64,000 nt of DNA from Croceibacterium_A sp035626815. GTDB lineage: Bacteria > Pseudomonadota > Alphaproteobacteria > Sphingomonadales > Sphingomonadaceae. Under the pieces are notes generated by a model that was not told the origin of the DNA, did no database searches, and saw only the letters and a list, made by a program, of their open reading frames with translations. Shown here in pieces: positions 8,205 through 16,448 of the stretch; positions within the stretch are counted from its first letter, which is position 1; each line of letters starts with the position of its first letter. The stretch is from the NCBI GenBank assembly GCA_035626815.1, contig DASPMY010000012.1, forward strand, positions 62,001 through 126,000. Direction: 5' to 3'. The translations under genes and the position numbers were made by a program.

Positions 8205-9308
8205 ATGGCAAAAATCCGGGTGGCGTTGATTGGGGTGGGCAATTGCGCGAGCTCGCTCGTGCAGGGAGTGTACCATTACGCCGATCCCGCCCGCGGCTCC
8301 GGCGGCCTGATTCACGACCTGGTCGGCGGCTACGGACCGGCCGACATCGAGTTCGTGCTCGCCTACGACACCGACGAGCGCAAGATCGGCCGCGACCTCG
8401 GCGAGGCGATCTTCACCGCGCCGAACTGCACCGCGGTGTTCCAGCGCGACATTCCCGCCACCGGTGTTGCCGTGCGAATGGGCAAAGTGCTCGACGGCAT
8501 GGCCGAGCACATGAACGGGCGTGGCGAGCGCGGCTTCGTCCGCTCCGACGCGCCCGAGGCGAGCGCCGCGGAGATCGTCGCCGCGCTGAAGGAAACCCGC
8601 GCCGACGTGCTGGTCAACTACCTCCCGGTCGGCTCGGAGGAAGCCACCCGCTTCTACATGGAGTGCGCGCTCGAGGCCGGCGTGGCCGTGGTCAACTGCA
8701 TCCCGGTGTTCATCGCCAGCGACCCGGCGTGGGAGCGGCGCTTCCTCGACAAGCGCATTCCGATCGTGGGTGACGACATCAAGGCCCAGCTCGGCGCGAC
8801 GATCGTCCACCGTGTGCTGACCAACCTGTTCCGCCAGCGCGGGGTCAGCATGAACCACACCTACCAGCTCAACACCGGCGGCAACACCGACTTCCTCAAC
8901 ATGCTCGACCGCGGCCGGCTGGTGTCGAAGAAGGAATCGAAGACCGAGGCGGTGCAGTCGGTGATGAACGAACGGCTCGGCAACGACGACATCCACGTCG
9001 GCCCGTCGGACTACATCCCGTGGCTCAACGACAACAAGCTGTGCTTCCTGCGGCTCGAGGGCGAGCTGTTCGGCGGCGTGCCGATGAACCTCGAGCTGCG
9101 CCTGTCGGTCGAGGACAGCCCGAACTCGGCGGCCTGCGTGCTCGACGCGATCCGCTGCTGCAAGGTCGCGCTCGACCGCGGCATCGGCGGGGCGCTGACC
9201 GGCCCCTCGGCATTCTTCTGCAAGCACCCGCCGCAGCAGTTCAGCGACGACGTCGCCGCCCAGCTGACCGAGGAATTCATCGCCGACGAGGCGCTGGCGG
9301 CCGAATGA
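8205..9308 (+). CDS. ino1: Inositol-3-phosphate synthase (myo-inositol-1-phosphate synthase)
   Basis: 367 residues, the size of the short prokaryotic/archaeal form. It has the N-terminal NAD-binding motif IGVGNCASS (residues 9-17), the conserved VLVNYLPVGSEEA and VNCIPVFIAS segments, DDIKAQLGATIVHR, and the NTGGNTDFLNM motif of the catalytic core. It converts glucose 6-phosphate to 1D-myo-inositol 3-phosphate with an internal NAD redox cycle. The ATG at 8205 has GAGGAG at 8191-8196. Its last codons overlap the start of the cytidylyltransferase gene (ATGA, 9305-9308). Inositol synthesis is uncommon in proteobacteria, and the clustering with CDP-alcohol transferases shows that the inositol is destined for a phosphodiester product. 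Confidence 0.95.
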   Translation: MAKIRVALIGVGNCASSLVQGVYHYADPARGSGGLIHDLVGGYGPADIEFVLAYDTDERKIGRDLGEAIFTAPNCTAVFQRDIPATGVAVRMGKVLDGMAEHMNGRGERGFVRSDAPEASAAEIVAALKETRADVLVNYLPVGSEEATRFYMECALEAGVAVVNCIPVFIASDPAWERRFLDKRIPIVGDDIKAQLGATIVHRVLTNLFRQRGVSMNHTYQLNTGGNTDFLNMLDRGRLVSKKESKTEAVQSVMNERLGNDDIHVGPSDYIPWLNDNKLCFLRLEGELFGGVPMNLELRLSVEDSPNSAACVLDAIRCCKVALDRGIGGALTGPSAFFCKHPPQQFSDDVAAQLTEEFIADEALAAE

Positions 9309-10036
9309 ACTGCCTGATCCTCGCGGCCGGCCTCGGCAGCCGCTTGCGGGGGATCTCGGACTCGAAGCCGCTGACGCCGGTCGGCGGCGTCCCGCTGATC
9401 GAGCACGTGATCCGGCGCGCAGCAAAAGGCGGGGCCACGCGGATCGTCGTCGTTACCGGCCATGCGGCCGAGCGGGTCGAGGCCTACCTCGCCGAGCTGC
9501 AGTCGCGCCTCGCGCTGCCGTTGGGATGGGAGCGGGTCGACGACTGGACGCGCCCGAACGGATATTCGGTCCTCGCCGGGGCCGCCGTGCTCAACGGCAA
9601 CTACCTGCTGTCGATGTGCGACCACGTGTTCGATCCGGCGATCTTGCACGGATTGCGCGCCGAGGCGCCCGCCGGCGTGACCCTGGCGGTCGACCGCAAG
9701 CTCGGCGGTCCGCTGCTCGACCTCGACGACGCGACCAAGGTGCAGGTTGCCCCGGACGGGGGGATCGCCGCGATCGGCAAGACCCTCGCCGTCTACAACG
9801 CGATCGACACCGGGCTTTTCCTCGCCACTCCGGCGCTCGCCGAGGCGATCCGAGCGGATATCGCGGCCGGCGGCAGCGGGAGCCTGTCGGAAGGTGTGCA
9901 GCGGCTCGCCGACGCAGGGCGGGCGCGGACGATGGATGTCGGCTCGGCGGCGTGGATCGACGTCGACAGCCCGGCGATGCTCGCGCTGGCCGAGCGGCTG
10001 GTCGCGAGCGACAGCCTTACGGGTAGCGCAGCCTGA
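9305..10036 (+). CDS. Inositol-1-phosphate cytidylyltransferase-like nucleotidyltransferase (IPCT)
   Basis: 243 residues. The Rossmann-like nucleotidyltransferase fold opens with LAAGLGSRL (GLGSR at residues 9-13) and SKPLTPVGG. It continues with PNGYSVLAG, LLSMCDHVFDP (metal Asp), DDATKVQV, AIGKTL, NAIDTGLFL and WIDVDSP. This motif series matches the cytidylyltransferase half of archaeal bifunctional IPCT/DIPPS better than sugar-1-phosphate nucleotidyltransferases. It should make CDP-inositol from CTP and inositol phosphate, feeding the phosphotransferases at 6087-8077. Start overlaps the ino1 stop. The 3' end overlaps the convergent DUF2141 gene by 20 bp. A sugar-phosphate nucleotidyltransferase is the alternative. 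Confidence 0.85.
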   Translation: MNCLILAAGLGSRLRGISDSKPLTPVGGVPLIEHVIRRAAKGGATRIVVVTGHAAERVEAYLAELQSRLALPLGWERVDDWTRPNGYSVLAGAAVLNGNYLLSMCDHVFDPAILHGLRAEAPAGVTLAVDRKLGGPLLDLDDATKVQVAPDGGIAAIGKTLAVYNAIDTGLFLATPALAEAIRADIAAGGSGSLSEGVQRLADAGRARTMDVGSAAWIDVDSPAMLALAERLVASDSLTGSAA

Positions 10037-10484
10037 TCCGGGTGCGCAGGTCGGTCCTGGGCACCGACAGCCGCACCGAGCTCCACGCCGGCATCCCGAG
10101 GAACACCCGCGGATTGTTCGAGAACCCGAAGCCTTCGTCGGGCAGTCCGACCCCGGTGCGGTCGAAGCCGCGGTCGGCATCGGCGTCGTGATAGACGGCG
10201 AGCGCGTAGATCCCCGCGCTCGGCAGATGGATGCAGACCGAGGTCGTCCCGGCCCGCGCCGCGACGCGGCCGACGTACAGCGAACCGCGCTTGCGCAGGA
10301 ACTTGCTCGCCTTGTCGGCATAGAGCGTCACCGCGACGAGGCCGTCGGACGAGCGCACGCCCTCGACGTCGACGTAGAGCTTCACGTCGCTTTCGGGCCC
10401 GGTGCACGAGGCGGTCTGCCCGGCGGCCTCGGACGCGAGGGCAGCGGCGCACGCCGGCGCCAGGAATCTGATAAAAGGCTTCAT
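10017..10484 (-). CDS. Secreted DUF2141 family protein
   Basis: 155 residues with a signal peptide (about residues 1-22, ending AAG). The mature part is a small beta-sandwich-like domain with the DUF2141 features VAVTLYADKASKFL near the start, the ALAVYHDADADRGFDRTGVGLP core and EGFGFSNNPR near the end. Function of the family is unknown. The start at the ATG 10482-10484 is set by the signal peptide. It is downstream of the flippase gene on the same strand (37 bp apart) and convergent with the cytidylyltransferase gene, with which it shares 20 bp of coding DNA. Confidence 0.85.
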   Translation of the reverse strand: MKPFIRFLAPACAAALASEAAGQTASCTGPESDVKLYVDVEGVRSSDGLVAVTLYADKASKFLRKRGSLYVGRVAARAGTTSVCIHLPSAGIYALAVYHDADADRGFDRTGVGLPDEGFGFSNNPRVFLGMPAWSSVRLSVPRTDLRTRIRLRYP

Positions 10485-10521
10485 TCGCCGCCGCTTAGCA
10501 GCATCGCGCGCGATCCTCCAG

Positions 10522-12000
10522 TCAGGCGGTGCGGAACCCGGTGAGGCGCAACGTCTCGCCGGTCGCGCGTTGCCAGACGAGCAGCGCCGCTGCGTAGATC
10601 GCCAGCACCGCGGCGAGCGCCGCGACGTGATCGGCCAGCGGCGAGTCGGCGGCGACGTAGCGGTGCGCGACGAGGACCGCCACGGCGGCCGCGCATCCGG
10701 CGAGGAGCGGCCCGACACTGTGAAGCAGCGGGGTGGCCACGCCGAACCGCGAGCGCAGCAGGACGCGCCTGAGCACGGCCCCGCAGCCGATCGCGATCAG
10801 CACCGACAGCGCCGCTCCGTCGATGCCGTACGCGCCGATCAGCGGCACCGCCGTGGCCAGGTGCACGGCGATCATCGCCGCGGTCACCCACAGCGCCAGC
10901 CGCGCCCGCAGATAGAGCAACAGCAAGTCGCCGATGCTGAAGGCGCCCTGGATCGTCTCGGCCGCGCCGAGCAGCAGCGCGGCGACATAGGCGGCGGCGA
11001 ACTCCGGGCCGAACCAGGCAAGCACCGGCTGTCCGCCGACCGCCAGCGTCAGCAGCAGCGCCAGCTGCACCGCCAGCATCATCCGCGTGGCGGAGGCGAT
11101 CGCGGCGCCGGTCGGCACCGGTCCGTCGGCCGTCAGCGTCCGCGCCACGATCGGCGTCAGCAGGCTGTCGAGAGCCTGGCGCGCCTGGCGGATCGGTGTC
11201 CGGAACTGGCGCGCCATCGCGTAGATGCCGGCAGCGGTCTCGCCGAGGAACACGCCGACGAGGTAGAGGTCGGCGCGGTGGAAGAAGCCGGCGACGGTGT
11301 CGGTCGCCGTCGGCAGCGCGGTCGCGCGCAGCGTCGCCGCCAGCCCGCCGGGATGGACGCGAAAGCTTCGCAGGTGAAGCTTGCCGAAGCACAGTCGCAT
11401 GCCGACCGCCGCATAGGCGAGCGCGGCGAGCGTTCCGGCGGCATAACCGATCAGCAGCCCGGCGATCTCGTACCCGGCGAGATAGGCGGCCACCGCGCCG
11501 AGCGCGCCGACGTAGGGCTCGATCAGGCTGCGCGCGGCGACCTCGTAGCGCATCCGGTGCTTCCAGCGGGTGGCGGCGAGGAACAAGTCGAGCAAGGCCT
11601 GGCCCGCGACCAGCGGCGCCGCCCACAGCAGCGCGTAGCCGGTCTGCGCGGCCAGCAGATCGGGCGGAGCGAGCATGGCCGCCAGCGCGATCGCCGCGCC
11701 GAGCACCACGCTGGCGGCGGTGACGAGCAGCCCCGCATCGATGAGCACGTGGCCTTGCTCACGGCTTCCGCGCTCCTCGAGCAGCTTGAACAGGTAGCGT
11801 TTCATGCCGAGGCCGCCGACCGCGACCGCCAGCTCGACCACCGCCACCGCCAGGCTGAAGGCGCCGAACACGGCCGCTCCGAACAGCTTGGCGGCAATCA
11901 GCACGAACGCCACTCGCGCGCCGAGGCGCATGGCAAGGCCGAGACCGGCCGAGGCCCCGCCGCGCAGGATCAGCCGATGCGCCCGCCCGTCCCGGGTCAT
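10522..12000 (-). CDS. Polysaccharide/oligosaccharide flippase, Wzx-like
   Basis: 492 residues of largely hydrophobic sequence with about 12-14 helices, in the pattern of MOP-superfamily polysaccharide biosynthesis flippases. The first helix region is GGASAGLGLAMRLGARVAF, followed by FGAFSLAVAVVELAVAVGGLGMKRYLFKLLEE, where the charged loop after the second helix is characteristic. Such proteins move lipid-linked glycans across the inner membrane. An ATG at 12084 would give a longer protein, but it would overlap the divergent glycosyltransferase; starting at 12000 leaves a 76-bp divergent promoter region. The neighbouring glycosyltransferases probably build its cargo. Confidence 0.85.
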   Translation of the reverse strand: MTRDGRAHRLILRGGASAGLGLAMRLGARVAFVLIAAKLFGAAVFGAFSLAVAVVELAVAVGGLGMKRYLFKLLEERGSREQGHVLIDAGLLVTAASVVLGAAIALAAMLAPPDLLAAQTGYALLWAAPLVAGQALLDLFLAATRWKHRMRYEVAARSLIEPYVGALGAVAAYLAGYEIAGLLIGYAAGTLAALAYAAVGMRLCFGKLHLRSFRVHPGGLAATLRATALPTATDTVAGFFHRADLYLVGVFLGETAAGIYAMARQFRTPIRQARQALDSLLTPIVARTLTADGPVPTGAAIASATRMMLAVQLALLLTLAVGGQPVLAWFGPEFAAAYVAALLLGAAETIQGAFSIGDLLLLYLRARLALWVTAAMIAVHLATAVPLIGAYGIDGAALSVLIAIGCGAVLRRVLLRSRFGVATPLLHSVGPLLAGCAAAVAVLVAHRYVAADSPLADHVAALAAVLAIYAAALLVWQRATGETLRLTGFRTA

Positions 12001-12026
12001 CGCGCCTGCGTCCGACGGCCGGGGTC

Positions 12027-12036
12027 CAAAGCTTTG
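12027..12036. promoter_or_regulatory. Palindrome CAAAGCTTTG, candidate operator (copy 1)
   Basis: Perfect 10-bp palindrome in the 76-bp region between the divergent flippase and glycosyltransferase genes. The identical sequence occurs at 15208-15217, in the other divergent intergenic region of this glycan cluster. No other exact copy was noticed in the window. Confidence 0.4.
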
Positions 12037-12076
12037 TGCGGCCTCACGATTGGCGCTTGTATCGGCCGCGGCGGCG

Positions 12077-13249
12077 ATGGACAAATGCCCGATGCAGCCG
12101 CCGAACGGTCCACCTGACGCCGATCCGCGGCCGGCGATCGCGATCTACCGCTCGCCGCTGTTCAATGCCTCGGAAACGTTCGTCCGCGCCCACGCGATGG
12201 CGTTGACGCGCTACCGGCCGCTGCTCGCCGGGATCGACGACAAGGGCAACATCCCGACTGAGCTGCGCGGCTCGCTGTTCGTCCCGCGCGGGCCGGTCGC
12301 GCGGACATTGGCCCGGGCGGGCGGACCCGGCCGTCTCGCCGAGTGTTTGCAGAGCCACGAGCCGCGGCTGGTCCACGCGCATTTCGGGCCCGACGCGCTC
12401 GCCGCGCTGCCGCTCGCCCGCCGGCTGGGCATTCCGCTGATCGCGACGCTCCACGGCTACGACGTCACCCGCGGCGACGGGCGGCTGCTGCTGTCGGGCC
12501 GGCTGTCGTGGATGCGCTATGCGCTCGGGCGCCACAAGCTGATCCGCCGCTGCGATTTGTTCCTGACCGTTTCCGACGCGCTGCGCCGCACCGCGCTGGC
12601 GCGCGGTTTCCCCGCGGAGAGCACGCGGACGCATTATCTCGGCGTCGATCTCGCCCGTTTCGCCGCGGGCGGCGAGCGCGAGCGCGGGCTGATCCTCCAC
12701 GTCGGCCGGCTGGTCGAGAAAAAGGGTACCGCGGTGCTGCTCGCGGCGCTCGAGCGGGTGCCCGACGCGCGCCTGGTGGTGATCGGCGACGGGCCCGAGC
12801 GCGCGGCGCTGCAGCGCCGCGCCGCCGGCTTCGGCGAGCGGGTGCGGTTCCTCGGCGCGCTGCCCGAAGGCGACGTCGCGGCGTGGATGCGCCGGGCCTG
12901 GCTGCTCGCCGCCCCGAGCGTCACCGCCGGCGACGGCGACGCCGAGGGCCTGCCGACCGTGATCGTCGAAGCGGCGGCGGCCGGCCTGCCGACGGTCGCA
13001 ACACGGCATTCGGGCATTCCCGAGGCCATCGAGCACGAACGAACCGGCTTCCTCGTCGCGGAGCGCGATGCCGGGGCGCTCGCCGCGTCCCTGGCCGCGC
13101 TGTTGGCGTCGGCCGACTTGCGCGAACGGATGGGTGCAGCCGCGCGGCGGATGGCCAAGGAGAAGTTCGACCTGCGGCTCCAGAGCGAGCGTCTGGAGAC
13201 TATTTACGACGAGCTGCTCGGCCAGATGCGATCCTGCCGCAGCAGATAG
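12077..13249 (+). CDS. Glycosyltransferase, GT4 family
   Basis: 390 residues, GT-B fold. The N-terminal acceptor domain includes VHAHFGPDALAALPLA and LIATLHGYDVTRG. The C-terminal donor domain includes LILHVGRLVEKKGTAVLL, VVIGDGPERAAL and the nucleotide-sugar-binding EGLPTVIVEAAAAGLPTVATRHSGIPEAI with the E-x7-E signature. It should transfer a sugar from a nucleotide sugar to a glycan or lipid at the cytoplasmic membrane face. Starts at 12077 or, 15 bases later, at 12092; neither has a strong ribosome-binding site. Divergent from the flippase, and its 3' end overlaps the convergent LtaS-like gene by 46 bp. Confidence 0.88.
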   Translation: MDKCPMQPPNGPPDADPRPAIAIYRSPLFNASETFVRAHAMALTRYRPLLAGIDDKGNIPTELRGSLFVPRGPVARTLARAGGPGRLAECLQSHEPRLVHAHFGPDALAALPLARRLGIPLIATLHGYDVTRGDGRLLLSGRLSWMRYALGRHKLIRRCDLFLTVSDALRRTALARGFPAESTRTHYLGVDLARFAAGGERERGLILHVGRLVEKKGTAVLLAALERVPDARLVVIGDGPERAALQRRAAGFGERVRFLGALPEGDVAAWMRRAWLLAAPSVTAGDGDAEGLPTVIVEAAAAGLPTVATRHSGIPEAIEHERTGFLVAERDAGALAASLAALLASADLRERMGAAARRMAKEKFDLRLQSERLETIYDELLGQMRSCRSR

Positions 13250-15165
13250 TCGTGCAAGCGCCGGGCCCGCTCGGCGCGTTCGAGCAGCCGCCGGGTCTCG
13301 GCGGGATAGCGCCTGGAAAGATCCTGCCGCTGAAGCCAGTCCGCGCGCCGATAGAGCCGCGGCTCGCCGTCGGCGGGGTCGAGCACCGCGGACCACGCCG
13401 GCGTCTCGGCGAGCATCGAATCGCGGAAGGCGAAGGCGACGCCGCCATTGTCGCCGACCGCCAGCAGGCTGTGCCCCTGCCACGGGTTGGCCTCGCGCAC
13501 CCCGAGCAGGTCGGCCAGCGTCGGGGAAATGTCGAGCAGGGTGGCCGGCTCGTCGCGCCGGCCGGGGCGAAGCCGGGGATGCCGCCCGGCGATGACCAGC
13601 GGCACCCACACCGACTCGCGGTACAGGTTGTGCTGCCCCGCGACCTGGCCGTGCTCGCCGACGTTGAAGCCGTGATCGCCGGTGACGACGATCAGGGTGC
13701 GGGCGAACCACGCTTCGTCCTTAAGGCTCTCTATCAGCTCGCCCAGCGCCTGGTCGGCGTAGTGCGTCGTGTTGAGGATTCGCTCTGCCGGCGTGGCTTG
13801 CCCGGCGATGTCGAACGCGGGGTCGATGCTGGTGAACGGGGTGTGGTTGGTCACCGAGACGATGGCCGCGAAGAACGGCCGCTCGGCTCGGCCGAGCTCG
13901 CGGATGCGCGCCGCCGCCCGCCGGAACAGCGCGCGGTCGCTGCGTTCGGCCTCGGGGTGGCGCCACAAGCGGTCGTACCACCGGCGCAGCCACGGGGTGC
14001 TGTTGTCCCAGTCGGTGTCGGCCGCCTGGAACATCTCCGCGCGGTAGCCCTTGCCGCGCAGCAGCTCGGGCAGGCAGTGGAACTCGACGTGGGTCAGCGC
14101 GGTAATGTAGCGGCGCGATGGCGGCATGACCGAACAATGCGTGGCGAAGACGCCGTTGATCGTCGGCATCCCGAAGCTGATGGCGCGGGTCCACACCGCA
14201 GCGTTTGGGGCCCGCGACAGCCGGTCGAGATAGGGCGTCGGCGACGGCGACAGCTCGCGCCGCAGGAAGCCTGTGTCCATCCCGCGCATCGTCTCGAGCT
14301 GGATGTAGATGACGTTCCACCTGGCCGCAGGGGGACTCGCCGCGCTCACCGGCGCGCGGACATAAGGACGCTCGGGGTCGGTGAAGCGCCATCCCTTGTC
14401 GGTGCTGCGCGCGAGCCAGGCGCGCTGGTATTCGGCGGTCAACGCCGCGAAGTCGGCGGGCGGCTCGAGGTCTGCGTAGCCGGCGGACGCATCGACGGCG
14501 AACGCCAGCACGACCGGCTCGACCTTGCGCAGGCGAAACTGGCTGGTCGCCATCCGCCAGCCGTTCGCGGGAGCGGCCAGCGGGACGATCGCCAGCCCGA
14601 TGGCCAGCCACAGCGGCACGCTCCGCATCGGCAGGCGGCGCAGCCGGCGCGAGGCCCACACGGCATAGATGGCCGGCACCGCGGCGAGCAGCACCAGCGC
14701 CAGCCACGCACCGCCCCGGTCGGACCCGATCACGTCGAGGAACAGCGCATCGCCGATCACCGCCGGCTTGGCATAGGCCATCACGAACGACGGGCTCAGG
14801 CGGACCCCGAGGAAGCGCAAAATCTCGTGGTCGACCTGGCTGAGAAGGAGGTTGAGCGTCAGCAGCGCGGCCTGGGCGACCGCGAGGACACGCCACCAGC
14901 GAGACGACAGCGGCGCGCGGTACAGCGTCAGCCACACCAGGAAGAAGGGCAGCGAGACAAGCCACACGCCGAGGAGGTCGTAGTAGTTGCCGAGCCAGAA
15001 ATAGCGCTGCCACTCGGCCAGGAACGGCCCGCCGTGCGGCGCCGGGCGCAAGTACAGCGCGACTTGCAGCGCCACGCAGCCGAACCAGCCGCCCACCGCC
15101 AGCCACAGCGCGAGCATGAAGTGCTCGCGCCCGCGCGGCCCCGGTGCCTCGGCAGCTGTCGCCAT
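13204..15165 (-). CDS. LtaS/sulfatase-family membrane phosphotransferase (phosphoglycerol transferase-like)
   Basis: 653 residues. About five N-terminal helices (residues 15-200) anchor a C-terminal alkaline-phosphatase-fold domain (from about 284). The domain shows metal ligand Glu291 (YIQLETMRG), a putative nucleophile Thr335 in GMPTINGVF, and Asp497-His498 in VVTGDHGFNVGEHG. This is the layout of lipoteichoic-acid synthase and of OpgB/EptA-type enzymes, which move phosphoglycerol or phosphoethanolamine from lipids onto glycans in the periplasm. The ATG at 15163-15165 follows GGGGGAGAC and is preferred to a start 45 bases upstream. In this cluster it may decorate the surface glycan, possibly with an inositol- or glycerol-phosphate; sulfatase activity is less likely because no Cys/Ser sulfatase signature is seen. 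Confidence 0.85.
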   Translation of the reverse strand: MATAAEAPGPRGREHFMLALWLAVGGWFGCVALQVALYLRPAPHGGPFLAEWQRYFWLGNYYDLLGVWLVSLPFFLVWLTLYRAPLSSRWWRVLAVAQAALLTLNLLLSQVDHEILRFLGVRLSPSFVMAYAKPAVIGDALFLDVIGSDRGGAWLALVLLAAVPAIYAVWASRRLRRLPMRSVPLWLAIGLAIVPLAAPANGWRMATSQFRLRKVEPVVLAFAVDASAGYADLEPPADFAALTAEYQRAWLARSTDKGWRFTDPERPYVRAPVSAASPPAARWNVIYIQLETMRGMDTGFLRRELSPSPTPYLDRLSRAPNAAVWTRAISFGMPTINGVFATHCSVMPPSRRYITALTHVEFHCLPELLRGKGYRAEMFQAADTDWDNSTPWLRRWYDRLWRHPEAERSDRALFRRAAARIRELGRAERPFFAAIVSVTNHTPFTSIDPAFDIAGQATPAERILNTTHYADQALGELIESLKDEAWFARTLIVVTGDHGFNVGEHGQVAGQHNLYRESVWVPLVIAGRHPRLRPGRRDEPATLLDISPTLADLLGVREANPWQGHSLLAVGDNGGVAFAFRDSMLAETPAWSAVLDPADGEPRLYRRADWLQRQDLSRRYPAETRRLLERAERARRLHDYLLRQDRIWPSSSS

Positions 15166-15207
15166 CGTCTCCCCCGGCCGCACAGGTACACCGCCCGTTG
15201 ACGGCGA

Positions 15208-15217
15208 CAAAGCTTTG
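15208..15217. promoter_or_regulatory. Palindrome CAAAGCTTTG, candidate operator (copy 2)
   Basis: Identical to 12027-12036. It lies in the 56-bp gap between the divergent LtaS-like and glycosyltransferase genes, immediately before the glycosyltransferase start and ten bases after a TTGACG hexamer (15198-15203). Confidence 0.4.
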
Positions 15218-15221
15218 ACCG

Positions 15222-16448
15222 ATGCCCTGGCCCATGCGGATCCTCTACCCGGTGACGTGGGCGCGGCCCGGACGAGAGGCTTCCCACGCGCAGACCGTCG
15301 CCACCGCCGCCGCGCTCGCCCGCGCCGGGCACGAGGTCACGCTGATGCTCCCGCGCGGCGACGCCGACCCGGCAGTGACCGCCGACGATCTGCGCAGCCG
15401 CTTCGGCGTCGCGGGCGAGTTCCGCGTCGTCCAGCGCGACAGCCGCTGGGCGGGGGAGCCGGTTCTGCGCACGGTGATGTGGATGCTGCAGGTGTTCCGC
15501 GATCCGGCGATCGACGCCGCGCAAGTGCTCTATTCGCGCGTCCCGGCGATGTTCGGCGCGGGGCAGGTCTCGCCGTTGCCGTTCGCCACCGATCATTACC
15601 GCCCGTGGTCCGACGTCTATCGCTGGCTGCGGCCGTTCTTCCGCCTGACCGCGCGCCATCGCGATTGCCTCGGGGTGGTCATCCACTCGCACTACGCCGC
15701 CCAAGGGTATCGGCGCGCGGGAGTGCCGCCCGAGCGGATTCTCGTCGCGCACAACGGCTTCGATCCCCCGGCCGAGCGGCTCGACCGGGCGGAAGCGCGC
15801 CGGCGGCTCGGCCTCCCGCCCGGCCGTCCGATCGCGCTCTACGCGGGGCGGATCAACGGCGAGAAGGGCCTCGACGCGCTGCTCGCGCTCGCCGACCTCC
15901 GGCCGCACGTGCTGTTCGTGCTGGTCGGCTCCGAAGGCGACGGCGAGGTCGAGCGGGCGGCGGCCCGGCGAGCCAACGTGCGCGTCGTGCCGTGGGTCGA
16001 GCCGGTAGCGCTGCCCGCGTGGCTGTTCGCCGCCGATGTGCTCGTCATCCCCCCTTCGCGAGCGCCGCTCGAGCGCTTCGGCAACTGCATCCTGCCGCTG
16101 AAGCTGTTCGCCTATCTCGCCGCGGGCCGGCCGATCCTCGCGCCGATCGCGCCCGACACGGCGGAGCTGCTCGAGCATGGTGCGAACGCCTGGCTGGTCC
16201 CGCCGGACCACCCGGAGGCGGCGGCCGCCGCGCTCGACCGGCTGCTCGGCGACCCGGCGCTGGCGGCGCAGCTCTCGGCCAACGCCGCGCGCCTGTCCGA
16301 AGGGCTGACCTGGGATCGCCGCGCCCAGGCGATCGGAGAGTTCCTGCAGTCGCGCCTGGCTCAGCGCTCGGAGTACACCAGCACCGTCAGCCCGACGAGG
16401 ATCGCCAGCACCGGCGCGGCCCACGCCCCCAGCAGCGGCGGCACGTAG
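15222..16448 (+). CDS. Glycosyltransferase, GT4 family
   Basis: 408 residues, GT-B fold. N-terminal features are HAQTVATAAALARAGHEVTLMLPRG and VVIHSHYAAQGYRRAGVPPERILVAHNGFD. The donor domain has IALYAGRINGEKGLDAL, VLVGSEGDGE, the LFAADVLVIPPSRAPLERFG loop and LKLFAYLAAGRPILAP. The start is at 15222, or at 15234 (MRILYP), which is where the beta-strand begins. The last 88 bp overlap the 3' end of the convergent LptF-LptG gene, and the corresponding tail looks unstructured, so the end of the protein may be an accident of read-through. Likely acts with the other GT4 enzyme on one glycan. Confidence 0.87.
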   Translation: MPWPMRILYPVTWARPGREASHAQTVATAAALARAGHEVTLMLPRGDADPAVTADDLRSRFGVAGEFRVVQRDSRWAGEPVLRTVMWMLQVFRDPAIDAAQVLYSRVPAMFGAGQVSPLPFATDHYRPWSDVYRWLRPFFRLTARHRDCLGVVIHSHYAAQGYRRAGVPPERILVAHNGFDPPAERLDRAEARRRLGLPPGRPIALYAGRINGEKGLDALLALADLRPHVLFVLVGSEGDGEVERAAARRANVRVVPWVEPVALPAWLFAADVLVIPPSRAPLERFGNCILPLKLFAYLAAGRPILAPIAPDTAELLEHGANAWLVPPDHPEAAAAALDRLLGDPALAAQLSANAARLSEGLTWDRRAQAIGEFLQSRLAQRSEYTSTVSPTRIASTGAAHAPSSGGT

